From NCBI GenBank assembly GCA_005765155.1, contig VCCP01000004.1, forward strand, positions 2,604,001 through 2,668,000: a DNA stretch of 64,000 nucleotides, written 5' to 3'. This stretch comes from Zelopaecilomyces penicillatus (Eukaryota > Ascomycota > Sordariomycetes > Hypocreales > Pseudodiploosporaceae). The position numbers and the translations under genes are program-made. Below, piece by piece: positions 1 to 11,096 of this stretch; within the stretch, counting starts at the first letter, position 1; each line of letters begins with the position of its first letter. The notes beneath the pieces are model-generated. The model was not told the origin of the DNA. It searched no databases and saw only the letters and a list, made by a program, of their open reading frames with translations.

Positions 1-538
1 CTTGTGGTACTAATTAGGGGATGTCTTACTGGTACCAGGACGCCCAAGGTACAGGAAAGCTGCAAACACACAATGGACTTGTGCTGCCCCGGAATCCTGC
101 ATCGAAGAACCGTTTTCGCCATCCTGCTCCACATTCTTGCCCCAGCTTTCTTTCTTTCTATTCCTTTCTTCCTCTCCCCACAAGTTTCCCGCAAATAATG
201 GGTTTGTGTCTGTGAGTAAGCATTGATTTCCCTGAATGCCATCATCACCATCGCATCAACCATCAACTCGTCGTGGAAGACACCGTTCTGCTCTCGTGCC
301 CCAAGAGCCATTTGCAAGCAAAGCAGCGGCCTGGCACACATATCACGAGTTTGTGCCGAGGCCGGTACAGGAGGACCCTTTCGAAGGCGTGCCTGCAGGG
401 CTGGGTCACAAGCGTCGCATTCCTGATCGCTTTTGAATCGACATCCACCGCCAGCCCACTTGAGCGGCCCGACTATTACTCTGCATCATTTCTCTTTCCC
501 GGCGTCGGCACCAGCATCACCAGTGCAGTGCATTCACC
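1..538 (+). promoter_or_regulatory. Upstream region of facB
   Basis: No gene is visible here. The stretch is pyrimidine-rich around 130-185 and 480-535 and leads directly into the facB start codon, so it is read as promoter and 5' leader. Several short overlapping frames exist but none shows a recognisable protein. The window edge may cut the promoter. Confidence 0.5.
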
Positions 539-3406
539 ATGCCGGGAATTCTACCCATGAAGGTTATCAAGGTGGGCAACAGCGCTCAGAGCCGCATTGC
601 CCAGGCCTGCGACCGCTGCCGCAGCAAAAAGATCCGCTGTGATGGCGTCCGGCCGACGTGTTCGCAGTGTGCTACTGTCGGCTTCGAATGCCGCACCAGC
701 GACAAACTCAGTCGGCGAGCGTTTCCCCGTGGCTACACGGAGTCGCTGGAAGAGCGTGTGCGTGTGTTGGAGGGCGAGGTCCGGGAGTTGAAGGACTTGC
801 TGGACGAGAAGGATGAGAAGATTGATATGCTTTCTGCCATGCACGGCGGCAGCGGTGGTCGTCGACGACCCTCAGTTGTGTCCATGGCGACGCCGGTATC
901 GCCAGATGCGCCAAAGGATTCGCCAGCGCCAAGAGAAGACACCTTTCGCGTGCAAGCAACGCCCTTGCTGCTCGGGGTTGAGAACTCGGATTCGTATTTT
1001 ATGGGCTCGTCTAGTGGCCGGGCATTTATTGGTACGTTGATGACTTGCGTATCTTTCTCAAATTTCATTTGCCATGATTACTGACTTAATTCATCGTAGC
1101 CGCATTTAAAAGCAAAATGCAGGAACGTGGCAAGCCATGCAGTGATTTTAACCCCGACGCCTTCCTGCATATCCAGGGCTGCCAACCACTCGCAACAGAG
1201 GCCCCGGATCAGGATGAAGCGTCCAAAGTTCCACCCCGTATGTTTTCCGACAGATGCGTCAACGTCTTCTTCCAAGAGTGGGCACCTCTGTTCCCGGTTC
1301 TGCATAAGCCCACTTTCCTTCGACTGTACGAGGAGTTTGTCAATGACCCGGAAAAGGTCAAGTGCAATTACAAGTTGACACAGCTCTATCTTGTCTTTAG
1401 CCTTGCTGGTCTGTCAAGTGAGGCACCGGATCTGCAGCAGTTGATGGCCTGTGAGCGACAGTGGACCGCATCCTTGGACTTGTTGATGCTGGAAAACACC
1501 ATGAACACGCTTCAATGTCTCATTCTCGCCCTCCTATACTGCACAGTTAGAGCCGACTATCGACGGCTACAATACTACAAGTCCATCGCAGTGGGCCTGT
1601 CCCATAGACTTGGACTTCATCAGAGCCAGAAGCGTTTCTCATTTGGTGCACTGACGTTGGAAACGAGGAAAAAGGTCTTTTGGACTCTATATACTTTGGA
1701 CTGGTGAGCCTACTTTACCCATACTAGCGGTTGAAATGTCCATATTGACCATTGATAGTTTCACTGCTGCTACCCTGGGACTCCCCAAGCTACTAAAGGA
1801 TGATGACGTACAGGCCGAGTACCCCTCTGACATTGATGATGAGTATATCACTGAGAAAGGATTTCAACCAACACTGCCTGGCGAATACACACGAATTTCT
1901 GGCGCATTGGCCTTGTTCAGGGCTACTCGGATTCTCTCACGAATTCTGGAACACAATTATCCTGCCGCAACAAGCTACGACCTGTCCCTGCAGCAGATGG
2001 GCGCATTTGAAGGTGAACTTGATTCTTGGTATGCCGATTTACCGCCTCATCTGCGACTCAACTTTGCCCAGGATAAACCATCGACAGATGTTACGGGCAG
2101 CAGGTCTCCTCTATTGGTAGGCACTCCTACAATGCAATTTGATCACGGCTTGACTAACTAAAGGAAACAGGCTCTGGCATATTATTACATTCGCTCCTTG
2201 ATATATCGCCCAGCCGTGGGCTCGGGTTTGGGCCCCAAGGCTGGACCGGCATTAATGTCCATCAGCGACTCCAGTAAACACATCATCCAGATCAGTCAAC
2301 TTCTTGAGGAGCGCAATATGTCTTTCTCGTTCTGCATGAACAAGTGCGACTTGCTGGCTATCTGCGCCCTCACCTTATTGTATCAAGCAATTGACCTCAA
2401 GCCTGAAAGCAAGATGATGCGCGATGATGAGAGACTAGTGAATGTAGTCCTCAAGACGCTTCATAAAAGCAAATCTCCCGGCTTCGTGGACCTTGAGCGT
2501 GTGGCTAGCATGCTCATCACTCTCAGCGAGCCGTCGGGAGCAGCGTTGCCGGCCAAAACATCCCGGAAGATTTCTCTGACTGGACAGACAAATAATCGAC
2601 TATCGCCCCCAGCGAATAATGCCAAGGTGAATGTGCCACAAGCTTTGAATTGCCCTTATCCAACCCCCGCCCCAACAAGCGAAGGCGACATTTCTCAACA
2701 GGAAAAACTGCGCCGGAGAACGATGCAGCCCAGCACGAACGGCCAGATACACGCCGCTCACTGTGCCCGGTCGCGACAATCATTTGATTCACTGAGATCA
2801 GATATGTCGCCCATGCACCACCACCAGGACCAACGCCTTTCCATGTCACAAATATCACCTACTCCCAGCACACACAGGATTTCTCCGGTTAGGCGAATTG
2901 GTCCCAATCTCGATTACCTTTCCCTCAACAACACTCCCTTCCAGTCCAAGCCAGCAACTCCATCGTCCGGGATGCAAGGTTTAATCCCGATATCACATGG
3001 TCAAGGTCTAACAAGTGGTCAAATGGCCAAGGCATCTGGTATAACTGATTCAGAATGGGAAGCCTTACTTGGATCGATGGATGGCGGGTTAAACAATGTT
3101 TACGATGCAATTTACGGCGGATCCAGTGTCGTCAATGAGGCGTCCATGGCGCCAAGCACAGCGTCTTGGTCGCCGGATTCCTGGGATTTGAGCAGCTTTA
3201 ATATCGGGGAGCTTGGAGGTAATCCCGGAGCACCCCAGAGCGTCCTAAGCATGAGTGACGAAAGTCTCAGCTCAGGCGAAGAGGTGACACCTTCAGAGCT
3301 GGGCCTCAGCGTCGGAAGTATGGACTATCCAAGGGAAATGGGTGCGGCCAACTGTGGAGCGGGTGACACCTTCAGCCTAGAGGGGCTCGAAGTGTTTCCT
3401 CTTTGA
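539..3406 (+). CDS. facB: Zn2Cys6 transcription factor, FacB/Cat8 type (acetate and gluconeogenic regulator)
   Basis: Four exons are proposed: 539-1031, 1100-1703, 1759-2116 and 2171-3406, giving 896 aa with all phases matching. The N-terminus carries a zinc cluster with cysteines at about residues 24, 27, 34, 41, 44 and 51 (core CDRCRSKKIRCDG). It is followed by the linker SRRAFPRGYTESLEERV and a heptad coiled coil to about residue 97, a combination diagnostic of FacB/Cat8. A fungal_trans middle homology region spans exons 2-4, including YTLDCFTAATLGLP across intron 2. The long Ser/Pro/Gln-rich C-terminus with acidic patches is probably the activation domain. Family members activate acetyl-CoA synthetase, glyoxylate-cycle and gluconeogenic genes in the nucleus. 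A second in-frame ATG at 557 could also serve as start. The exact target set here is inferred from the family. Confidence 0.9.
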
Positions 3407-3562
3407 TCTTTGAAACTCTCGATTAAAGCGTACTGTCATTTTTGTTCTGTTTTGGATGGCTCTAATGGTGTCTTACGTTCTTGTTGTTTTTTCTAACGAC
3501 GATTTTGTGTCTCTGGATCAGGCTTATGGATGAAGGCAAACTGGGGAACATGCTGGTTGGGA

Positions 3563-3584
3563 TTTTTTTTTTTTTTTTTTTTTT
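3563..3584. repeat. Homopolymer run of 22 T
   Basis: An uninterrupted run of 22 thymines lies about 160 bp past the facB stop codon, probably in or just beyond its 3' UTR. Its length is likely to vary between isolates and to be error-prone in assembly. Confidence 0.9.
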
Positions 3585-4442
3585 GGATTGGGTTTGATTG
3601 AATGGATTGCTGGTACTGTTGAGGACAACTACAGGCAGCGAAAACTTGTCTTTTGGGATGAATTGGTTATTTGATTGATAAAGCTTGGGGTTTATTTATC
3701 TTGATGTTTATTGGGATCTTGGTTACAATGTATTGGGATAAGAGGGCTGTTTCAAGACGGGCCCTCGGGTACTTTGGTTTGTCTCATGTACCTACTTATA
3801 TGTAGTTACAGAGGCAACGATGACAATGAATTTCATGGCTTTTTTGGCTCTATCAAATCAATGAGGTGTGAGAGTGTAAGTGAATGTTTGAACGTGGGAA
3901 GGATATGTAAAGCAAGCACTGTTGGCTGGGGAATGTGTGACGCTGACGCTGACGGGATGGATGACGGAGAGACTCCGTGTCACCGGAGTGTCGCACCCGG
4001 CACTTATCATGATGAGACGAGACTGGGAGTCTAGAAGTACATTGTCGTATAGTATTGCTATTAGGTACTAACAGATGTAATCAGCAACCCGTGATGACTG
4101 ACATGCCCTTTCGTCAGGGTTGATGGCGCTTGTCAGCTGGACATACTGTCGTATAATACCTACGTACAGCTAGCTAGCCTGACTATAGCAACTAAAGACA
4201 AACCTGCTGAATAGGTAGTAAAGGTAGAGAAACTACCTACGTTTTGTACACTTTACTTTGCCCAAATTCCATCTCTCCCCCAAAATGTAGCTCTTGTTTT
4301 CTTCCGCCTTTCATTCCCCCAAATGACTCCTCCTATCTCTCCTCGCCTTGTGCTGAATGTCCGTCAAACGACCAACCACACTCGCCGGAGTTTGCGTGTC
4401 CAGCCCCGGACTTAGGCGGTGCAGCGCGGGCAAACGCATGTT

Positions 4443-4518
4443 GCCGCCGCCGCCGCGGACTTGGGATGTTGTTTCACGTATTATTACCCACCACCACTAC
4501 TACCACCACCACCACCAT
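4443..4518. repeat. CCG and ACC trinucleotide repeats
   Basis: A CCG-rich run at about 4443-4458 and an imperfect ACC/ACT run at about 4488-4518 lie in the region expected to be promoter or 5' leader of the gene starting at 4711. Confidence 0.7.
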
Positions 4519-4710
4519 CCTCCGCCGTCTCCGGCTCCGGCTCAGTGTCAATCTCAGGCTCGACCTTTATCTCGTACAACAGCAGCAACCATCCGCGGTA
4601 GGTCTACAAGGGCGGATGTTAGTAATACGATAACCACCACAGCAGGTCAAACTACACTTCCTCCCCAAAGGACGTAATCTGTATTGTTAGTAGACGAGAA
4701 AGCACCGCGC

Positions 4711-6526
4711 AGTGTCATGGCAGCTAGTCCAGAGACGCGGTCGTTAGCCCAAGGCCTGACTGGGCTGAAAGTGCCCACGGGTATGTAATTATCATCTTTG
4801 ATATCCTTCGACGAAGCCCTTCCTTTTATCCGCACCATTCGGTCTTCTCTCTTCCATCTCATTTCCACCTTTTCCCATACAATAACCCCCTACTGGAACA
4901 TACTGCCCCCGATACCTCTCTAACTATTGCGAGAGCAGCTCCCTCGGCCACCGCCGTCTCATCTAGGCGCAATGTGTTTCGCCATCTACCCCAGGCTATC
5001 GCTCACCGAGGAGACAAGGCATCATGGCCTGAGAACAGCATGAGTTCGTTTAAGAGCGCTGTTGAAGTGGGCGCACATGCTATCGAGACGGATGTGCGCC
5101 TCTCAGCAGATGGCGTGGTTGTTTTGTCGCATGTATGTATTTTCTCCCCGTGACCTTTCCTTCCTTTTCCCCCCACCACTCTGTTCTTATCCTGCCTCCA
5201 TAATGATACACACATCCCTATCCGATATATTCGGACATCTTGGGTGCACAATATCGATGCTACAGCTCACTAAACCCTTCATTTTGCTTGTCGAACCATG
5301 CTAACCATAGATGGATATCTCACCCTTACGTTAGGACCCTTCCTTGAAGCGATGCTTCGGCGTAGACAAGAACGTGGGTGATTGCCCGTGGGAATACCTT
5401 TCAACCCTCAAAACGGTGCGTGAGCCACCGCAGTCTATGCCCCGACTAAGCGAACTGCTGGAATGGCTGGCTTCTGGTGGGCCCGAGTTGGACAAGATCT
5501 GGGTGCTGCTTGATATCAAGGTGAGCTCTTACTTCTCCTTCTTCCTCCTACTTATATCTTGGATTGTCCTTCTCCTAGGGCATTGTGGGTGTTGTAACAG
5601 GGAGAGCGAGGCCGAGTGGTGTCTATACTTGTAATGTGTACTAACCAAGAGGAAATATGAATTACAGATTGAGGATGGCGCCGAGGACTTGATCAGTGCC
5701 GTGGCAGCTACCATTGCAAAAGCTCCAGCTTCACCTTCAGTCCCCTGGAACAAACGCATCGTCCTTGGATGCTGGAATGTAAGTACCTACTCACTTCATC
5801 CACCCCGTCATACAGCCCTCTTCTCTTTTCATATATCTTCATGTTTTCCAAAACCACAGAAACCAAAAGACTAACCCAGAGCTCCCCATCATCTAGGCGA
5901 CTTTTATCAAAGCTGCCCTCTCTATGATGCCTGGCTTCCCACTTGCCCACATCAGCTTCTCCACAATCTACTCACGCCACTTCCTCCCCATCCCCAACCT
6001 AGGATTCAACATGCTGCAGAGGTTTCTCGTTGGGCCCTGGGGCTCATGGTTCCTGCGGGACGCCAAGCAAGCCGGTCGACCCATCTTCGCGTGGACCGTC
6101 AACGAGGAGAAATGGATGGAATGGTGCATCAAGAAGAACATCCCCCCTTTCTTACATGGTTCTACTGCCGGCAGCAAAGCTTCCCTTCCACCATCTTCAT
6201 CTTCATCCTTATCATCCAAGCCAGAATCAGCAACAGAGCCCATGAATAGAGGCGAAGATCGGACACACGTTCTCATTGACGGCGTCATCACCGACAACCC
6301 CAAGCTCTTTCTTGACGTCTGTGAAAGAGTCGAGGATGAGCTAGACGGCAGCGCTCTCTCACTGACACGGCCGAGACCGGCTGGTGCTTTTGACGGCGTG
6401 AAGGCTACTGTCGGCACAGTACTCGAGCTTCTGCTTCTGCAAATGGTTGGGGCTGGCATTTATCTCATCCGACGGTTTGGCCAGAAGCGGTTTGACGTTT
6501 TCCAAGACGTGCAGGCATTAAAGTAG
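4711..6526 (+). CDS. pgc1: Glycerophosphodiester phosphodiesterase-family protein, Pgc1-like (phosphatidylglycerol phospholipase C)
   Basis: Five exons are proposed: 4711-4780, 4939-5132, 5335-5520, 5668-5778 and 5897-6526, giving 396 aa in phase. The short first exon is needed because the frame encoding the conserved core has no upstream ATG before a stop at 4725; the donor GTATGT at 4781 and a CTAAC branch point support it. The GDPD fold is recognised from AHRGDKASWPENSMSSF, with the catalytic His-Arg followed by the metal-binding Glu. Further support comes from AIETDVRLSADGVVVLSHD, in which E-x-D and the second His are present. WTVN near the C-terminal third also fits GDPD proteins. The last about 50 residues contain a hydrophobic segment (TVLELLLLQMVGAGIYLI), suggesting a C-terminal membrane anchor as in Pgc1, which degrades phosphatidylglycerol in mitochondria and lipid droplets. 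A serine-rich insert lies before the final domain strand. Substrate specificity is inferred. Confidence 0.85.
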
Positions 6527-7264
6527 ACAATCATGAGGGGGGGGTTAATAAACGAATGAAAGAACGAACGAGGAGGGGGGGGAATAGATGACCTTGGAGT
6601 CAATCTAATATTTATCTAGACTTTAGCTTTTCTATTACACATGAATTCCAATGTAACTATAATAATTTTTTACTAACAACAACTTCGGCGGACTACCCTT
6701 ATAACTGTTCATCTCTATTCCTTATACTCCAAAAAAATAAAGAGCGCCAAATTCGTCAATGGCCACGAGTATGCGAATAAGTATTGCGGCGTGCCCAAAA
6801 AAAAGGGGCACTCACCCTCGGCAGGAGAGGAGAGAATAAATCATGTCTTTGTTAATAGTCAACAGAGTGATGTATGTCGCAACGGTAACCTGGCACAGCA
6901 CATTAAAGAGCATTGTTTACAATTTCCTGTATTTTACCAAGCCGACCGAGGCTGGTTCCATCTGATCTATCGTCGCACGAACAATAATGTTCTTCTATAC
7001 GCGGCGGCATTAGATTGCCACTCCCTAAGCATGTGTTTGAAAATATACATGACGAGTCTGAGTTCTGTCTTACTCACTCGGCCCTTCCCCCATGTCGATG
7101 ATTGTATGATAATGATGATGATCAGGGTGATTTGACTTTTATGAAAATTCGCCCAAACTGCTTTCGCCAACTCCCCTTATGTTCAAACCCAAGTCTACCA
7201 AAAGCAAAAATAAATAGCAAGGAGGGATCCTGTTGTACCCACTTCCCTAGATGTTGAGGGGCTT
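6527..7264. other. Convergent spacer between pgc1 and rtf1
   Basis: This is shared 3' sequence of two convergent genes. Two G runs (about 6535-6543 and 6573-6581) flank a purine-rich stretch with repeated GAACGAA-like units. AT-rich sequence to about 6740 probably carries the pgc1 polyadenylation signals, and the rest up to the rtf1 stop is probably rtf1 3' UTR. No coding sequence is supported. Confidence 0.45.
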
Positions 7265-9354
7265 TTAGATTTCGACATCAACGTCGAGATCCAGCGCTCC
7301 AATGACATCGTCATCCATGAGCGGTCGAGAAATCGTCGGTAGGCCCTTAGTCTCCGAGTACTTCTTCTCTTGCAACTTAGCCAGGTGAGGCAGCATCTGC
7401 GATGCAGAAACTTTTGGTGTTCCATTTGCTGGTGTGCTGGAAACGCTCCCGTTAACGGCAGCTACTACCTCAATCTTCTCATGGATATCATGCACAAACT
7501 TCGCCTTCGTTCTTAATCGTCTGGATGGTTCCTCTTGAACCTGTTCGTTTCGCCCAAGTGACGTCTCGATTTCCCAAGCCCTTGCCTTTTCTTTCAGTTG
7601 CGCTTTACGGACGGCTTCCACGTTGAGTCGTCTGTTCTCTCTGTTTCGCTCCGCAAGCCTGTCTTGTTCCGATGACACCCTAGGTTGGTCAGAATTCTTT
7701 GTCGGCCCGAGACTCGTCTTAAAAGCAAGCCGTTGGCTGCCAAGCTTGTCGAGCTCCTCTTGTAGCTCCTCTGCCTTCTTCATGTCACCTCGATCCATGG
7801 CTTCTGTGTGTAGTCTGGCGACTCTCTCCCGTTCTGTGGGGTCGAAACGTCGTCGCAGCTCGTTCTTCTTGGCCAGTCTAGCCTTGATCTCTTCGTTTGT
7901 CCACTTGTGGTTAATGAGAGCATTGATGTCGTCAATCTTTTCCATGAGGTACGCCTTCTTCGGTAGTGAGACACCGTCGTTATGACATGTGACTTGATAA
8001 CGGTTAAGTTCAGCCTGCAGATCAATCAGTGTCCATTCATTGCCATGTGTCTACATAATGTGTGTCCAATTTACCTCTGAAAACTTGCCACTTGATGCTG
8101 CAATGAACGGGAACTCCTTCACAGCTTTACCGTGCGCCGCTTTGACATATTGATCTGTAACAAAAGATCCGTTCGGCCCATTCAGTGCATATGGTCTGCT
8201 TGTGGTGAAGCCTAAATGGGGTAAAGGAATGATTAACCAATATGGTCTTAGAGACGTTGCCGAAAGGGACTTGTTCATACCTTTGATGACTGCCATCCGA
8301 TATTGTTCTATACCAGTGTCGGGATGTGGTCCCAGCGCGATGCGGATGTAGCACCCAGTAATGCCAGCCTCAAATCCAGGGGTGACGCAGACCTGGGCGA
8401 ACTCGTTTCGGCCGAGTCGAACACGGTCATAATCGCGTAATTCTGCAGGTGGGAGTTCACGAGCAGCCTCCTTCTCAGGGGTTCGGCTACGGCCTCGTCC
8501 ATATTCATCGTCACTTTCTTCAGGTTCACGGGAATCACGCCCCCTTGGCGAGTAGCCACCATCTTTGCGCCTTTCTTGATCTTCTCGTCGCTTCTGCTTC
8601 TCAGCGCGGGCCCTGCGCAATGAGTCCATAGCAGTCTCGCCAGTCTTGCCGGTTCGTTGCCTTGATTGTTTGCGCGAGCCATCTTCCAAATCTGCCGTGT
8701 CGGCGCTACGCTTCTTCTTCACCTGCTTCCGTTCCTCATTCTCGACATTGGTAACCATTTGTCGTAGAAGGCGATTCTGCCGCTGACGCTCTATCTCAGA
8801 GATTCGATCCGCAATGATCTGTTCGCGTTCGACTTCGCGCAGGGCCATAATTTCTGCCTTTTCCGTCTCACTTGCAAACATGCCATCTATGGGATATTTG
8901 CCATCGTCGTCGGCGGCAGCAGGACGACCACCGCCACGCACAGGCTCTGTATCAGAATCGGACTCATCCATAGGTGCTGATTCCAAGGAGTTTGGTGTCC
9001 CGGGTGCTGATGAGCTAAAGGGGTAAAAGGCCTCATGTCAGCAAGCTAGTAATGATCAAACAACGCGCCCAACACGAGGGTAAAATCGTAGTCGAATAGT
9101 AACAAAAGCAAGACCAACTTTGCTCTTGAGACAATGAAACATTGGAAAATCACACAGAAAGGTCGGTGTAGCTGTACTTACGCCTCTCCCTCTTCCTCCG
9201 ATTCATCCTGCCTTGGCCGCCTCTTTGCCTTTTTTGCCTTCGAGTCCTTAGCAGGTGGAGGCGACGCCGATGCCTCTCTGCTCATGTCCATGGAACCTTC
9301 ATCATCCGAATCCCCTCCAGCAAGGGCGAGGAGCTCATCGTCGATGTCGGCCAT
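7265..9354 (-). CDS. rtf1: RNA polymerase-associated protein Rtf1 (Paf1 complex, Plus3 domain)
   Basis: Four exons on the minus strand are proposed: 9354-9182, 9014-8281, 8211-8075 and 8014-7265, giving 597 aa. The start MADIDDELLALAGGDSDDEG is a typical Rtf1 N-terminus. A charged, low-complexity region rich in Glu, Arg and Lys follows. The Plus3 domain lies at about residues 250-385, beginning YDRVRLGRNEF and containing TGCYIRI, YRMAVIKGF and LNRYQVTCHNDGV, and it spans introns 2 and 3. The C-terminus is a long basic coiled coil with DPTERERVARLHTEAM. Rtf1 links the Paf1 complex to elongating RNA polymerase II and promotes H2B ubiquitylation and H3K4 methylation. The gene is divergent from coq7, with 564 bp between start codons. 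Confidence 0.93.
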
Positions 9355-9918
9355 GATGGCGATGGGTTCACCACGTCACAATTGTCAGCAGCAGCTAATC
9401 CAGGGGGTGGTGAACAGAAGGCGCAATCGCGACGTCGAATCGAATCGAATCAAGGTAGGCCTAGAAGTCGTGGTGAGATGAGAAATAGATGGAATGCTCC
9501 TGGGTCGGATAGAGAAGACGCGTCGGGAGATGCGTGAAGCAGCGCAGGGTTCGAGAAAAGGAGGAATCGGGGGCAAAAAGAATGCAGTAAAGAAGAGAAG
9601 ATTTGGCTGGCCTTGACATACGCGCGGAACTCGCCCGTTCAAGTCACGACCCATTAGCACTGCTAGACCTCTGTGCCTTGATGCTCGTTATCGGCAAAGC
9701 ATTAGTCCGGATTCCTAGGGCCTTGTCCAGTCGGCAGGTCTACCGAAAGACCCACCCACCTCTTCGCGGCGTCATGGCGCCGTCCACCACTTCCAATACA
9801 CCCACCTAGCTGTTGCGCTAGAGAATCCCGTTCGGATTCCGATGATGTCCTAGATCTGCTGTAATTCCTCCCCATTCTTCCAAGTTAGTTGGTCAACAAC
9901 CCAAATCATCATAACGCC
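9355..9918. promoter_or_regulatory. Divergent promoter region between rtf1 and coq7
   Basis: The rtf1 and coq7 start codons point away from each other across 564 bp, so this stretch must carry both promoters and both 5' leaders. A GAATCGAATCGAATC short tandem repeat lies at about 9435-9450. No coding sequence is seen; a frame at 9603-9809 has no recognisable content. Confidence 0.6.
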
Positions 9919-10750
9919 ATGATGTCGCCCACATCCGTAAGATGTCTGGCTCAATTGAGCCGCAACCTATGCTCACGGCCAGCATGCGCTGGGTTAGCTC
10001 GTCAATTCTCATCAACCGTGTCTCCAAAGGGTACCTCGCCGACGGGAACGACAGATTCGACGGTTCCCAAGAAGCGCAAAGCTTTGACCAAGGAACAGCG
10101 CGACTATCTCTCTGCTGCTGTAAGTCAAATTGACTTTGTGCTATCTTACCCATTGAGAAATACAAAGCTTCAAAGCTTCCCGTCCAAGCTGCTAACATGT
10201 GCCTGTGCCGTTATAGCTCCGTGTCAACCAGGCCGGTGAAGTCGCTGCAACGCTCATATACGCCGCCCAGACACCCGTGATCGTGCGCAGGCATCCTCAC
10301 CTCCGCCCACTCATGGTACACATGTACGATCAGGAAGCCGCCCACCTGTCTACATTTAACGAGCTTATTCATAAGCACCGCGTTCGTCCTACCGCTCTAT
10401 ACCCCGTCTGGTCTGTTCTTGCCACTGGCCTGGGGTGGTCTACAGCCATGCTGGGACGCGAAGCCGCCATGGCATGTACCGAGGCTGTGGAGACAGAGAT
10501 CGGCAGTCACTACAACGAGCAGATTCGCAATATTCTAGAAATGATTTCTGAATGGGAGACCCAGGGATACGAGGTAGGCGATGAGATCAGGCAGTTGGTT
10601 AACACTTTGAGGAGGATACGGGATGAGGAACTGGAGCACCTGGACCACGCCGTGGAACATGATGCTAAGAAAGCAGAGCCTCACTGGCTATTGACAGGCG
10701 TTATACGGGCCGGTTGCCGTGGCGCAATATGGGCTAGCGAGCGGGTATAA
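9919..10750 (+). CDS. coq7: 5-demethoxyubiquinone hydroxylase Coq7 (Cat5/Clk-1)
   Basis: Two exons, 9919-10119 and 10217-10750, give 244 aa. The first ATG in the frame is at 9919, with another at 9922. The N-terminal about 45 residues are rich in Arg, Ser and Ala with no acidic residues, fitting a mitochondrial presequence. The conserved core starts right at the exon junction with LRVNQAGEVAA and continues with MYDQEAAHLSTF (E-x-x-H), CTEAVETEIGSHYNEQ and RDEELEHLDHAVEH. These supply the carboxylates and histidines of the ferritin-like di-iron site. The enzyme hydroxylates demethoxyubiquinone in the penultimate step of ubiquinone synthesis on the matrix side of the inner membrane. Length is close to the usual 200-240 aa. 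Confidence 0.95.
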
Positions 10751-11096
10751 AGTGTAGCGATGGGAAGAAGATCCCCACCGGCCCTTTCTCCCAAGGCACT
10801 ATTGTGTAAGAATAATATGACAGTGAATTACAACTATGTATACGCTAGAGAAAAATAAACAGAACGCTACCAAGACTACGGCAGAGTGATGAAACAGAAG
10901 AAAGTCAAGTGAACTACTGGGTACAATGTGCCTCCGGTGACGTGTGTCCGCTCCTCCCTCTCCTGCCTGATTTGATGATTTCGCTCGGTTTGAACAGTCT
11001 CGACTCCGTAACAATGCAATAATGGCCCATTTTACCCAAACCTTTTAAAGGAATATGAAGTGATTTTGCCTCCCAGCGTTATAGCCGTACCTTTGA
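10751..11096. other. Convergent spacer between coq7 and pld1
   Basis: Only about 346 bp separate the two stop codons, so the 3' UTRs of these convergent genes probably meet or overlap. AT-rich sequence at 10800-10860 would suit coq7 polyadenylation. No gene is seen. Confidence 0.45.

Larger units (their letters stand above)
3407..4710. other. Spacer between facB and the glycerophosphodiesterase gene
   Basis: This holds the facB 3' region, with a 22-nt T run at 3563-3584 and AT-rich sequence to about 3800. The leader of the next gene follows, with CCG and ACC triplet repeats at 4443-4518. A TAGGTA/CTACCTA-rich patch lies at about 4213-4240. No convincing coding sequence is seen; the frames at 3711-4034 and 4244-4677 are low-complexity. 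Confidence 0.5.

Noticed and set aside
9889..9918. Extension of the coq7 frame upstream to 9889
   Set aside because: It begins with TTG; the first ATG is at 9919 and gives a proper mitochondrial presequence.
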